From contig URYU01000007.1 of assembly GCA_900552155.1 (NCBI GenBank), positions 1 through 25,215 of the forward strand: a DNA stretch of 25,215 nt. The letters run 5' to 3'. Positions 1-7,989 of this stretch are shown one piece after another; the first letter of the stretch is position 1, and each line of letters begins with the position of its first letter. Source of the DNA: an uncultured Collinsella sp. (GTDB lineage: Bacteria > Actinomycetota > Coriobacteriia > Coriobacteriales > Coriobacteriaceae). Under the pieces are notes generated by a model. That model was given only the letters and a program-made list of their open reading frames with translations. It was not told the origin of the DNA and searched no databases. A program made the translations under genes and the position numbers.

Positions 1-2
1 TG

Positions 3-1136
3 GGTAATAACCTCCCGCAGACCTCTGCGTATATCCAAGCGCGCCTGACCGAGATGGGCATCCCGTTTGCCACGCTCGTCGATGGTTCCTGCGTTGTGGG
101 CCTTGTCGGCGCCGCCGCGGCTCAGGGCAATGGCGTCTGCATGGACGAGCAGGCCGGTACGGTCGTTATGCTGCGTGGCGATATGGATGCCCTTCCCGTT
201 GCCGAGGAATCGGGCGAGCCCTTTGCATCCACCAATGGCTGCATGCATGCTTGCGGTCACGATATGCACGCGACGGCCCTGCTCGGTGCGGCGCGCCTGC
301 TCAAGGCCCGCGAGGCCGAGCTTGTGGAGGCCAACGCCACGGTGAAGTTGCTGTTCCAGCCGGGCGAGGAGACCTTCGAGGGAGCCCGCGCCGCCATCGC
401 CGACGGTCTGCTGCAGAACCCGCGTCCTCAGGCGGCTTTTGCCATGCACGTCAACAGTCAATCGCCGCTCGGCCTGGTGCTCTATGGGAGCCCGGCACTT
501 TCGGGCGTGTACGGTTTCCGTATCACGCTGCAGGGCAAGGGCGGCCATGGCTCGAGCCCCGAGATCTGCATCGACCCCATCACGGCCGGCGTCCATGTGC
601 ACCTGGCGCTTCAGGAGCTCATCGCTCGCGAAGTGCCGGCGGCCAAGGAGGTCGCACTGACCGTTGGCAAGTTCGCCGGCGGTCAGGCCGCAAATGTCAT
701 CCCCGACACTTGTGTGCTCGAGGGAACGCTGCGTGGCTTCGACGTCGAGCTCATGGAGCACCTCAAGACCCGCATCGCGGAGGTCGTCAAAGGCGTGGCC
801 ACGACCTATCGTACGCCGGCGACTATCGAGACGCTCTCGGATGTTCCCCCGCTCGTACTCGATGACGACATGACGCAGGCGTCGCTTGGCTACGTGGGCG
901 CGGTGCTGCCCAAGTCCGCCTTCTTGCCACTGTTCCACGCCATGGCGAGCGAGGACTTCGCGTTGATCTCGAGCGAGATCCCGAGTGCGTACTTTACCGT
1001 GGGCGCGGCCGTAACCGACACGGACGAGCATTTTGCTCAGCACCATCCCAAGGCACGCTTTAGCGATGCCGAGCTGCCGCTCGGCACCGCGGCTTATGCG
1101 GCAGTCGCTTTGGGCTATATCGCCGACCACCGGTAG
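3..1136 (+). CDS. M20D family amidohydrolase/peptidase, 5' partial
   Basis: Metal-dependent amidohydrolase of the M20D group (hippurate hydrolase, N-acyl-amino-acid hydrolase and IAA-amino-acid hydrolase relatives), which cleaves an acyl group from an amino acid in the cytoplasm. The reading frame is open from base 3, and the family's N-terminal residues precede the first ATG at 54, so the gene begins upstream of the window. Visible landmarks are GDMDALPV (about 177-200), HACGHDMHA (about 246-272), GGHGSSPE with the following DPI at the start of the dimerisation domain (about 541-580), NVIPDTCVLEGTLRGFD (about 690-740) and the late ASEDFA (about 946-963). The first two and the last carry metal ligands in this family. 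The exact substrate cannot be told. The MFS transporter 122 bp downstream may supply the substrate or export a product; this is inference from position only. Confidence 0.9.
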   Translation, partial: GNNLPQTSAYIQARLTEMGIPFATLVDGSCVVGLVGAAAAQGNGVCMDEQAGTVVMLRGDMDALPVAEESGEPFASTNGCMHACGHDMHATALLGAARLLKAREAELVEANATVKLLFQPGEETFEGARAAIADGLLQNPRPQAAFAMHVNSQSPLGLVLYGSPALSGVYGFRITLQGKGGHGSSPEICIDPITAGVHVHLALQELIAREVPAAKEVALTVGKFAGGQAANVIPDTCVLEGTLRGFDVELMEHLKTRIAEVVKGVATTYRTPATIETLSDVPPLVLDDDMTQASLGYVGAVLPKSAFLPLFHAMASEDFALISSEIPSAYFTVGAAVTDTDEHFAQHHPKARFSDAELPLGTAAYAAVALGYIADHR

Positions 1137-1145
1137 CACCCAACC

Positions 1146-1203
1146 TTGCCTTTCAAGCCTGCGGGCATGGCCGTAAGGCCTATGCCCTTGTCTTTCAAGG
1201 CAA
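1146..1203 (+). terminator. Nested inverted repeat between amidohydrolase and MFS gene
   Basis: An outer dyad (TTGCCTT at 1146-1152 with AAGGCAA at 1197-1203) encloses a strong hairpin, GGGCATGGCC (1163-1172), loop GTAA, GGCCTATGCCC (1177-1187), with one unpaired base. No clear T-run follows the inner stem, so it may be a weak terminator or an mRNA-stabilising structure. Confidence 0.45.
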
Positions 1204-1258
1204 TCTTGGGCACTACCGGCGCCCGGCGCAGGCTATTCGTTTGTCTAAAAGGAGCAGT

Positions 1259-2563
1259 ATGCCCCCGCAGCGTAAGTTCTTCCCCGGCTGGCTCGTGGTG
1301 GCCTCCGGCTTCGTGATCATGGCCACGTGTTACACGATTTTCGTCAACTGCATGAGCCTGTTCCAGCCGCTGATCGTCAGCAACCTGGGTATTTCCCTTG
1401 CGCAGTACAACGTCTCCAATGCCATCTCCACCGTGGTGAGTGTCGTGGGTTCGCTCGTTATCGGTCATGTGGCCGATAAAGTGAGCGGTCGCGTTTTGGG
1501 TTCCCTCACTGTTATCGCCACCTCTGCCGTTCTTGCCGGCATGAGCTTTGTCGGTGAGCTGTGGCAGGTCTACGTGCTCTTTGCCGTCTCGGGCTGCTTT
1601 GCCGTCGCCTCGACCCGCCTGCTCATTAGCCTTGTGACCGCCAACTGGTTTACCGCCAAGCGAGGCCTTGCCATTTCCATCGCACTTTCGGGTTCGGGCT
1701 TTGGCGGAGCCATTCTCTCGCCGATCGTGAGCTCGCTTATCGTGAGTGTGGGCTGGCGCTCTGCGTTCCTGGTACTCGCTGCCGTCTGCATTGTGGCGGC
1801 ACTGCCCATCACGGCCTATTCCTTCCGCACCAAGCCTTCCGAGATCGGCCTCAAGCCGCTCGGCGAGAACCCGGGCGATCCGTCTGTCTCGACGGTTGGC
1901 GACAAGGACGAGCATATGGCGCCCGAGGTTAGCGTCGGCTGGTCTCGTATCAAGAAGAGCCCGGCGTTTTGGCTGCTCGTCGTCGCCTTCCTCTTTATGG
2001 GTCTCGTTAACGGCGCCATCTTGCCCAACCAGGTCACCACCATGACGAGTGTTACCGTCAACGGCGCCAAGATCGTCACGGGCGGCCACGATCCCATGTG
2101 GGCAGGTACCGTGCTTTCGGCCTACATGGTCACCGTCGTTATCGCCAAGATTTCGCTCGGTGCGATCTATGACCGCTTTGGTCTGCGCTTTGGCAATATC
2201 CTTGGCTCCATTGCGTGCGTTATCGCCTGCGTCGCCCTGTGCTTCCCCGCGACCGATCTTGGTCCCATCGTGGCTGCCGTGAGCTTTGGTGTCGGAACGT
2301 GCATGGGCACTATCACGCCTACCATTGCCGCGTCCAAGCAGTTTGGCATGGCCGACCTCGGCAAGGTCACGGGCACCATTACCTCGCTCGAGATGGTCGG
2401 CGGCACCGTGGGCGCTATTGTCTCGGGCGTGCTGTTCGATGCCACGGGCTCCTTTGCGAGCGCCTGGATTGTGTGCCTGGCGTGCTCCGTGGTCATGCTC
2501 GTGTTCCTGCTGGCATCCGAGCCCATCGCCGCCAAGCTGCGCGCGAGCGTGGCGGGGGAGTAG
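1259..2563 (+). CDS. MFS transporter, monocarboxylate/oxalate-formate antiporter-like
   Basis: Twelve-helix inner-membrane secondary transporter of the major facilitator superfamily, 434 aa. The N-terminus FFPGWLVVASGFVIM opens directly into helix 1. A motif-A-like GHVADKVSGR lies between helices 2 and 3, and the segment WFTAKRGLAISIALSGSGFGG (nucleotides about 1648-1700) resembles the monocarboxylate and oxalate:formate branch. A hydrophilic central loop (about residues 195-225) separates the two halves, and GAIYDRFGLRFG is the matching A-like loop of the second half. The start is set at ATG 1259 because AAGGAG (1249-1254) is four bases upstream. A TTG at 1241 in the same frame overlaps that ribosome binding site and is less likely. 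The substrate is unknown; an organic acid or a product of the upstream amidohydrolase is a guess. Confidence 0.85.
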   Translation: MPPQRKFFPGWLVVASGFVIMATCYTIFVNCMSLFQPLIVSNLGISLAQYNVSNAISTVVSVVGSLVIGHVADKVSGRVLGSLTVIATSAVLAGMSFVGELWQVYVLFAVSGCFAVASTRLLISLVTANWFTAKRGLAISIALSGSGFGGAILSPIVSSLIVSVGWRSAFLVLAAVCIVAALPITAYSFRTKPSEIGLKPLGENPGDPSVSTVGDKDEHMAPEVSVGWSRIKKSPAFWLLVVAFLFMGLVNGAILPNQVTTMTSVTVNGAKIVTGGHDPMWAGTVLSAYMVTVVIAKISLGAIYDRFGLRFGNILGSIACVIACVALCFPATDLGPIVAAVSFGVGTCMGTITPTIAASKQFGMADLGKVTGTITSLEMVGGTVGAIVSGVLFDATGSFASAWIVCLACSVVMLVFLLASEPIAAKLRASVAGE

Positions 2564-2599
2564 GTAGGCCAAAGCGCATCGCCGCTTGTCCGCTTCGTC

Positions 2600-2661
2600 C
2601 GCGGCGGCGCGTCAGGCCGAACGAGTCCCCATACCCTAGTTCGGTCCGGCGCGCCGCCGCG
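2600..2661 (+). terminator. Long GC-rich hairpin after the MFS gene
   Basis: CGCGGCGGCGCG (2600-2611) is perfectly complementary to CGCGCCGCCGCG (2650-2661), and inside it CCGAAC (2617-2622) pairs with GTTCGG (2639-2644). The stem ends just before TTGCTGCTTTG, a poor T-run. It most likely ends MFS transcription and insulates hisS. Confidence 0.5.
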
Positions 2662-2677
2662 TTGCTGCTTTGTGCCG

Positions 2678-2683
2678 TATAAT
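2678..2683 (+). promoter_or_regulatory. Candidate -10 box for hisS
   Basis: A perfect TATAAT lies 42 bases before the hisS start, just after the GC-rich hairpin. No convincing -35 hexamer is present at 16-18 bases, because that stretch is the GC-rich hairpin arm. Confidence 0.5.
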
Positions 2684-2725
2684 GTCCACTACCTATGACG
2701 CGATACAAAAGAAAGGTGTTTGCCC

Positions 2726-4039
2726 ATGCAGGCACAGAAGGCGGAGGGAACCCGCGACCTTATCGGCGCCGAGATGCGCGCCTGGCAAAAGATGCAACAG
2801 ATTGCGGCCGGCGTGTTCGAGCCGTTTGGCTTTAAGCCTATCGAGACGCCCGCGATCGAGCAGGTGGACGTGTTTGTCCACGGTATCGGCCAGTCGACCG
2901 ACGTCGTGCGCAAGGAGATGTTCCGCGTGTTCAGCGGTGCCAACCTGGAGCGCGTCTTTACCGAGGGCACCGACACCAAACTCAAGCCCAAGCAGCGCCT
3001 GGCACTTCGCCCCGAGGGCACGGCCGGCGTGGTGCGCGCCGTCGTCGAGAACAATCTGGTGCCCCAGGGCTCCACGCCGTTTAAGGCTTACTACGCCGAG
3101 GCCATGTTCCGCGGCGAGCGTCCCCAGAAGGGCCGCCTGCGCCAGTTCCACCAGGTGGGCATCGAGTGGCTCGGCGCTCCCGATCCGGCGGCAGACGCCG
3201 AGTGCATCATCATGCTCATGGAGTTCTACAAGCGCCTGGGCTTCGATCTTTCCAAGCTTCGTCTGCTCATCAACTCGATGGGTGACGCCCAGTGCCGTCC
3301 GGCTTATCGCGAGCAGGTTAAGCAGTTCATCCTCGATCACGCCGACGAGATGTGCGATGAGTGCCGCGAGCGCGCCGAGCTCAACCCGCTGCGTGCCTTC
3401 GACTGCAAGAACGACCACTGCCGCGAGATCATGGCCGAGGCTCCGCTGATGGGTGACAACCTGTGCGATGAGTGCCGCGAGCACTACGAGCAGGTCAAGC
3501 GCTATCTGGATGCCGCCGGTATCGAGTATGTCGAGGATCCCACCTTGGTGCGCGGCCTGGACTACTACACCCGTACTGTCTTTGAGGTCGAGGCCCCTGG
3601 CGCCGGCGTCGGCTCCATCGGCGGCGGCGGCCGCTACGATGGCCTGGTCGAGCTCGAGGGTGGCAAGCCCACGGCGGGCGTCGGCTTTGCTGTCGGTTTT
3701 GAGCGCGCCCTGCTGGCCCTGCAGGCCTTTGGCAGCGATTTGGGTGCCGATGAGGCCCCGTGCGTCTATGTCGCCAACGCCGGCAAGGAGCTGCGTCAGA
3801 ACGTCTTTGCCATTACGCAGGAGCTTCGCGCCGCAGGTATCGTGACCGAGGCCGACTATCAGGGTCGTTCGCTCAAGGCCCAGTTTAAGCAAGCCGATAA
3901 GGTAGGCGCCAAGCTCATCTTGGTCCTGGGTGGCGACGAGCTTGCCGCCGGCAAGGTCAAAGTGCGCGACATGCAGAGCCATGACGAGGTGCTCGCCGAT
4001 CTGGACAACGTCGTCGAGGCGGTTCGCGAGCGCCTGTAG
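2726..4039 (+). CDS. hisS: Histidine--tRNA ligase
   Basis: Class II aminoacyl-tRNA synthetase charging tRNA-His, 437 aa, a normal length. Motif 1 is in the N-terminal region, with LRPEGTA at about 94-100. Motif 2 is MFRGERPQKGRLRQFHQ at about 127-143. The histidine-specific motif LVRGLDYYTRT is at about 273-283, followed by GGGGRYDGL and the motif 3 region GVGFAVGFERALL. The C-terminal anticodon-binding domain ends the protein. A cysteine-rich insert (CDEC, then CKNDHC, then CDEC, nucleotides about 3352-3480) could bind zinc. The start is ATG 2726, preceded at eight bases by AAAGGTG; an in-frame TTG at 2720 is too close to that site. The gene appears to have its own promoter (TATAAT at 2678). 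Confidence 0.97.
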   Translation: MQAQKAEGTRDLIGAEMRAWQKMQQIAAGVFEPFGFKPIETPAIEQVDVFVHGIGQSTDVVRKEMFRVFSGANLERVFTEGTDTKLKPKQRLALRPEGTAGVVRAVVENNLVPQGSTPFKAYYAEAMFRGERPQKGRLRQFHQVGIEWLGAPDPAADAECIIMLMEFYKRLGFDLSKLRLLINSMGDAQCRPAYREQVKQFILDHADEMCDECRERAELNPLRAFDCKNDHCREIMAEAPLMGDNLCDECREHYEQVKRYLDAAGIEYVEDPTLVRGLDYYTRTVFEVEAPGAGVGSIGGGGRYDGLVELEGGKPTAGVGFAVGFERALLALQAFGSDLGADEAPCVYVANAGKELRQNVFAITQELRAAGIVTEADYQGRSLKAQFKQADKVGAKLILVLGGDELAAGKVKVRDMQSHDEVLADLDNVVEAVRERL

Positions 4040-4097
4040 CGCATCTTTTTGAGCTTCGGGCCTGCTAACGTGCCCTGCTCATGGAGAGCGATTGTTA

Positions 4098-4134
4098 CGG
4101 GGGTGTTTCGCTTTTATGCGGAATGCCCCCGTTT
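4098..4134 (+). terminator. Rho-independent terminator after hisS
   Basis: A 14-bp stem pairs CGGGGGTGTTTCGC (4098-4111) with GCGGAATGCCCCCG (4118-4131), allowing G-T wobbles, around the loop TTTTAT, followed by TTT. Confidence 0.65.
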
Positions 4135-4192
4135 ACGTATGCCGCCCACCGAGAAATACGACCATTTAGGGCAAAAACCTTTGCAATGCAGA

Positions 4193-4252
4193 AAATACTT
4201 TTGTGTGGTAAAGCGCAATCAGTGTCGAAAGTATTTCTCAAGCGCCTATAAT
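4193..4252 (+). promoter_or_regulatory. ppc promoter with a dyad upstream of and reaching into the spacer
   Basis: A perfect TATAAT is at 4247-4252, with a poor -35 (TGTCGA at 4223-4228, 18-base spacer). The perfect dyad AAATACTTT (4193-4201) and AAAGTATTT (4228-4236) has one arm covering the -35 edge and spacer. A third GAAATAC occurs at 4153-4159. Regulator binding by an unknown factor is an inference. Confidence 0.5.
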
Positions 4253-4296
4253 GAATACCGCATGTTACGTGCATAGAAGGAGGAATGGGAGGAAAC

Positions 4297-7110
4297 GTGG
4301 CTGAGAACCTAAGCAACCAGTCTGTACCCGAAGCCGCGGCGCGCGTCGCTGCCGTGGTCAACCGCCTCGTTAACCGAATCGGCTCGAATGCCGAGTCCAG
4401 GGAGCGTCTCGCCGAGATCGAGATCCCCGAGGAGCTGCGCGACAATCTGGCGCTGTTCTTGCGCCTGGAGCGCCGTGTGCTTAGCGAGTATGATCCCGAG
4501 ATCGCGGACCTGTTCGACAAGATTTTGACAGCCGAGATTGTGGTCAATGCCGGCAACCCCGGTACCTGCGCTGCCGACGAAGCCGTCGACGAGCAGGGCG
4601 TGCCCACCGCCGACGAGCCCACTGCCGTGGCATTTCGTGAGGTCGTCGATTTGATCGACAGCCTGCCGCTCGATAAGCAGCAGGTCATCGTTCGCGCCTT
4701 TACGAGCTTTTTCCATCTGGCAAACCTGTCGGAGGAGAACTACCGTGTGGCGCAGCTGCGCGAGCGCGAGGCCGGTGCGTCGACCGATACCGAGGTCGAT
4801 CCTGCCAACGAGCTTACCGTTGCCTATCACCAGCTGGTGAATGAGCTGGGTGTCGAGGGTGCCAACGAGCTGCTCGACAAGCTCGAGTTCCACCCTGTCT
4901 TTACCGCACATCCCACCGAGGCCCGTCGTAAGGCCGTCGAGGGCAAGATCCGCCGTATCTCCAACCTGCTGGAGGAGCGTCCGCGTCTGGGCGGCTCCGA
5001 CCTGGTGGAGAACGAGCGCCATATGCTGCAGGAGATCGACGCCCTGGTGCGTACGAGTCCCATCGCGCTCAAGAAGCCCACGCCGGTCGAGGAAGCCGAT
5101 ACCATCATCGACATCTTCGATAACACGCTGTTCGACGTTATCCCCGTTATCTATCGTCGTTTTGACGATTGGGTGCTGGGCGACAAGGCCGGTACTGTGC
5201 CGCCGCTGTGCCCGGCGTTCTTCCATCCCGGCAGCTGGATCGGTTCCGACCGCGACGGTAACCCCAACGTCACCGCCAAGGTGAGCCGTGAGGTCGCCGC
5301 CAAGTACTTTACGCACATGGTGCTCAAGCTCGAGGACAAGTGCCGCCACATCGGCCGCAACCTCACGCTCGAGGCTACCTACAGCAAGCCGTCGGCCGAG
5401 CTCATTAACCTGTGGAACCATCAGGTCGAGATGAGCCCTCGTTACACGGCCCGCGCCGAGCTGATCTCCGAGCACGAGCCGCATCGCGCCGTCATGCTCG
5501 TCATGGCCGACCGCCTGAACGCCACCGTCCGTCGTATCACCGACACCATGTACCACAGCGCCGACGAGTTCCTGGATGACCTGCGCGTCGTCCAGCGTTC
5601 GCTGGCCGCCTGCGGTGCCGTCCGTGCTGCCTACGGCCCGGTCCAAACCATCATCTGGCAGGTCGAGTCCTTCGGCTTCCATATGGTCGAGATGGAGTTC
5701 CGTCAGCACTCCGTGGTGCATGCCCGCGCCCTTAAGGATATCCACGAGAACGGTATCCATGGCGACCTGCAGCCCATGACGCGCGAGGTCATCGATACCT
5801 TCCGCGCTATCGGCTCCATCCAAAAGCGCTACGGCAAGAAGATGGCGCACCGCTACATCATCTCGTTTACCAAGAGCGCTCAGCATGTGGCCGACGTCTT
5901 TGAGCTGGCGCACCTGTCCTTTGCACACGAGGAGGATGTCCCCGAGCTCGACGTGATCCCGTTGTTCGAGCAGCTCGAGGACCTCGAGGGCTGCGTCGAC
6001 GTGCTCGATCAGATGCTTACGCTGCCCGTGGTGCAAAAGCGCCTTGCCCAGACCAACCGCCGCATGGAGGTCATGCTGGGCTATTCCGACTCTTCCAAGG
6101 ATGCCGGTCCTACCACGGCCATGCTCGCGCTGCACTCCGCGCAGGAGCGCATCGCCAAGTGGGCAGAGAAGAACGATATCGACCTGGTGCTCATGCACGG
6201 TCGCGGCGGTGCCGTGGGCCGTGGCGGCGGCCCGGCCAACAAGGCCGTGCTGGCGCAGCCCAAGGGTTCGGTCAACTGCTTCTTTAAGCTTACCGAGCAG
6301 GGCGAAGTCATCTTTGCCCGTTACGGCAACCGCACGCTGGCTCAGCGCCATGTTGAGTCCGTTGCCGCCGCAACGCTTTTGCAGTCGGCCCCGAGTGTCG
6401 AGAAGACCAACACCGAGACCACGCAGAAGTTCTGGGATATGGCCGAGAAGCTCAACACTGCAAGCCACGAACGCTATCTGGACCTGCTGAACACCGAGGA
6501 CTTTACACCGTGGTTCTCGACCGTGACGCCGCTGACCGAGGTCGGTCTGCTGCCGATCGGCTCGCGTCCCGCCAAGCGCGGTCTGGGCGCCAAGTCGCTC
6601 GATGACCTGCGTACCATCCCGTGGATCTTCAGCTGGAGCCAGGCGCGCATTAACCTGGCCGCTTGGTACGGTCTGGGCACCGCCTGCGAGCAGCTTGGCG
6701 ATCTTGACCAGCTCAAGGCTGCCTACCAGGAGTGGCCGTTCTTCCGCACCTTTATCGACAACATCGAGATGTCGATTGCTAAGACCGATCAGCGCATCGC
6801 CAAGATGTATCTGCATCTGGGCGACCGCGATGATCTGTCCAAGAAGGTCTTTACCGAGATGCAGCTCACCCGTAAGTGGGTCCTTGCCATCGTCGGTGAT
6901 GAGTGGCCGCTGCAGCGTCGTCGCGTGCTCGGCTGCGCCGTTCGCGTGCGTAACCCCTACGTCGACGCTCTGTCCATCGCCCAGGTCCGCGCCCTTCGCG
7001 AGGTGCGCATGAATCAGGACGAGATGGCCGAGGAGAAGAAGGCCGAGTACATGAGCCTGATTCTTTCGACTGTGACCGGCGTCTCGGCAGGATTGCAGAA
7101 CACGGGGTAA
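4297..7110 (+). CDS. ppc: Phosphoenolpyruvate carboxylase
   Basis: Anaplerotic cytoplasmic enzyme that carboxylates PEP with bicarbonate to oxaloacetate, feeding the reductive TCA branch and aspartate synthesis. About 937 aa, in the normal range for bacterial Ppc. Key motifs are in order: FTAHPTEARR with the catalytic His (residue about 204), WIGSDRDGNPNVT (about 315), MEFRQHS, the GYSDSSKDAG signature (about 594), the mobile glycine loop GRGGAVGRGGGP (about 634), IPWIFSWSQAR and the conserved C-terminal QNTG. Two starts are possible. GTG 4297 has GGGAGG four bases upstream. ATG 4285, in the same frame, sits only one base after AGGAGG, so GTG is preferred. The gene has its own promoter and a terminator before it. 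A very long antisense frame opposite it is a GC artefact. Confidence 0.96.
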   Translation: MAENLSNQSVPEAAARVAAVVNRLVNRIGSNAESRERLAEIEIPEELRDNLALFLRLERRVLSEYDPEIADLFDKILTAEIVVNAGNPGTCAADEAVDEQGVPTADEPTAVAFREVVDLIDSLPLDKQQVIVRAFTSFFHLANLSEENYRVAQLREREAGASTDTEVDPANELTVAYHQLVNELGVEGANELLDKLEFHPVFTAHPTEARRKAVEGKIRRISNLLEERPRLGGSDLVENERHMLQEIDALVRTSPIALKKPTPVEEADTIIDIFDNTLFDVIPVIYRRFDDWVLGDKAGTVPPLCPAFFHPGSWIGSDRDGNPNVTAKVSREVAAKYFTHMVLKLEDKCRHIGRNLTLEATYSKPSAELINLWNHQVEMSPRYTARAELISEHEPHRAVMLVMADRLNATVRRITDTMYHSADEFLDDLRVVQRSLAACGAVRAAYGPVQTIIWQVESFGFHMVEMEFRQHSVVHARALKDIHENGIHGDLQPMTREVIDTFRAIGSIQKRYGKKMAHRYIISFTKSAQHVADVFELAHLSFAHEEDVPELDVIPLFEQLEDLEGCVDVLDQMLTLPVVQKRLAQTNRRMEVMLGYSDSSKDAGPTTAMLALHSAQERIAKWAEKNDIDLVLMHGRGGAVGRGGGPANKAVLAQPKGSVNCFFKLTEQGEVIFARYGNRTLAQRHVESVAAATLLQSAPSVEKTNTETTQKFWDMAEKLNTASHERYLDLLNTEDFTPWFSTVTPLTEVGLLPIGSRPAKRGLGAKSLDDLRTIPWIFSWSQARINLAAWYGLGTACEQLGDLDQLKAAYQEWPFFRTFIDNIEMSIAKTDQRIAKMYLHLGDRDDLSKKVFTEMQLTRKWVLAIVGDEWPLQRRRVLGCAVRVRNPYVDALSIAQVRALREVRMNQDEMAEEKKAEYMSLILSTVTGVSAGLQNTG

Positions 7111-7133
7111 TCGATAGCCCTGTGGCTCTCACC

Positions 7134-7260
7134 GGGACCCGATGGGTTTCCCTCTGAATGCGTCCTCGCACTTGAAGCCCCCTTATCCTGCTCCTTCGGA
7201 GCTGTGGATAGGGGGGCTTCGTGCTGCGGAATGCATTCAGAGGGAAACCCATCGGGCCCC
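7134..7260. repeat. Nested-hairpin intergenic repeat, copy 1
   Basis: Three stems are nested. The outer arms 7134-7161 and 7233-7260 are 28 nt with one mismatch. The inner arms 7174-7188 and 7206-7220 are 15 nt with one wobble. The innermost is GCTCC-TTC-GGAGC (7190-7202). Outer and inner stems are separated by 12-nt strands on each side: GTCCTCGCACTT (7162-7173) and GTGCTGCGGAAT (7221-7232). The same design with near-identical spacers but unrelated arms is at 10075-10189. It begins 23 bases after ppc and could serve as its transcription end, though no T-run follows. No coding frame here is credible. Confidence 0.85.
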
Positions 7261-7263
7261 TTC

Positions 7264-7356
7264 GTCCTCGGTCTTCTGGGATTAAAGCTGAAGGGAATAA
7301 GGCGCGCTTCGCGCATAGCGTGGAGTGCGGCGAGGGCTTCTTGCGTCCTGCGGAGT
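7264..7356. repeat. Decayed relative of the nested-hairpin repeat
   Basis: Directly after copy 1, GTCCTCGGTCTT (7264-7275) resembles the left spacer of the family and GTCCTGCGGAGT (7345-7356) resembles the right spacer (11 of 12 against copy 2). The stretch GCGAGGGCTTCTTGC before the right spacer parallels the inner arm of copy 2, and CGCGC-TTC-GCGC supplies a central TTC hairpin. The outer arms are not complementary, so this looks like a degenerate copy. Confidence 0.4.
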
Positions 7357-7716
7357 GTGCCTAAAAGTAAACTAATGGCGGGCCCTGCGATGTCCGGTCT
7401 TCGGCGGATCAGCCGCTGGGTGAGGGCGGTGCTTGGGGCGACGTGCAAAAAACGGAGTTTTCAGCAGCCAAAGATTGGTGCATAAGGCTATGGGTGACGT
7501 TCGCGGCTCCTGTTGATGCTTTTGCATGACGATTGGGCTTTGCCGATGTTCATATATGGCTGGTTTCTCGCCGCATGCCATCCAGATGGGACGAGCCATG
7601 AGGACTATCTACCTTTTGAAAGACTTTTGGCACCAAAATCTTATCCCGCGATGCTGAATACTCGCAAAAATGCACGCTCCGGAGAGCACTACCCTGTTAC
7701 GGCTAGAAATCCATGC
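7357..7716. other. Non-coding stretch between the repeats and the larA upstream dyad
   Basis: About 360 bases without a supportable gene. Short frames exist (for example 7513-7734, 73 codons) but have no ribosome binding site, family resemblance or typical codon use. The stretch becomes AT-richer from about 7590 towards larA. Confidence 0.5.
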
Positions 7717-7757
7717 GCCATTTTATGCAATTAATTAACGCATTTATGCAAAATGGC
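7717..7757. promoter_or_regulatory. AT-rich dyad upstream of larA
   Basis: GCCATTTT (7717-7724) is the exact reverse complement of AAAATGGC (7750-7757). Between and across the arms TTTATGCAA occurs twice in direct orientation. It lies about 60 bases upstream of the candidate larA -10, a typical place for an activator site. The binding protein is unknown. Confidence 0.4.
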
Positions 7758-7810
7758 TTACGTGCGTACGTCTCGGGCTAGATGTTTGCCTCGGCGCTGC
7801 GTAAATCATC

Positions 7811-7821
7811 CTGTCTATAGT
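7811..7821 (+). promoter_or_regulatory. Candidate larA -10 region
   Basis: CTGTCTATAGT contains TATAGT at 7816-7821. A very similar CTGTCCTATAGT lies upstream of larB on the other strand. No good -35 is visible, which would fit an activated promoter. Confidence 0.4.
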
Positions 7822-7833
7822 GTCTTTGACAGG

Positions 7834-7870
7834 CGGTCGCGGTCCCGTTTGGGGTCGCGGCCGTTTTGTT
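7834..7870 (+). terminator. Terminator-like hairpin in the larA leader
   Basis: The RNA from 7834-7846 (CGGTCGCGGTCCC) pairs throughout with 7851-7863 (GGGGTCGCGGCCG), counting three G-U pairs, around the loop GTTT. TTTTGTT follows. It lies between the candidate larA promoter and the larA start, about 120 bases before the gene, so it could attenuate larA or end read-through from upstream. Confidence 0.5.
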
Positions 7871-7989
7871 GTGGGTCAAATATGAACGTTGTGTTAACGA
7901 CTCGGTGGACGGTGGTGTTTTTCGGTGAGCGGCGTATCCTTCCAACGGTTTATCTAGTGTGTCAGTTGAAAGGAAGAGGGCGCTCGTCA

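Noticed and set aside
4309..6816. 835-codon antisense frame opposite ppc
   Set aside because: It mirrors ppc in a GC-rich codon pattern and shows no family motif; ppc itself is unambiguous.
7513..7734. 73-codon frame upstream of larA
   Set aside because: No ribosome binding site, no recognisable motif, and it lies in an AT-rich regulatory stretch.
7753..7989. ATG at 7753 as start of larA
   Set aside because: It would add 79 residues with no family match, and the TTG at 7990 gives exact agreement with known LarA residue numbers.
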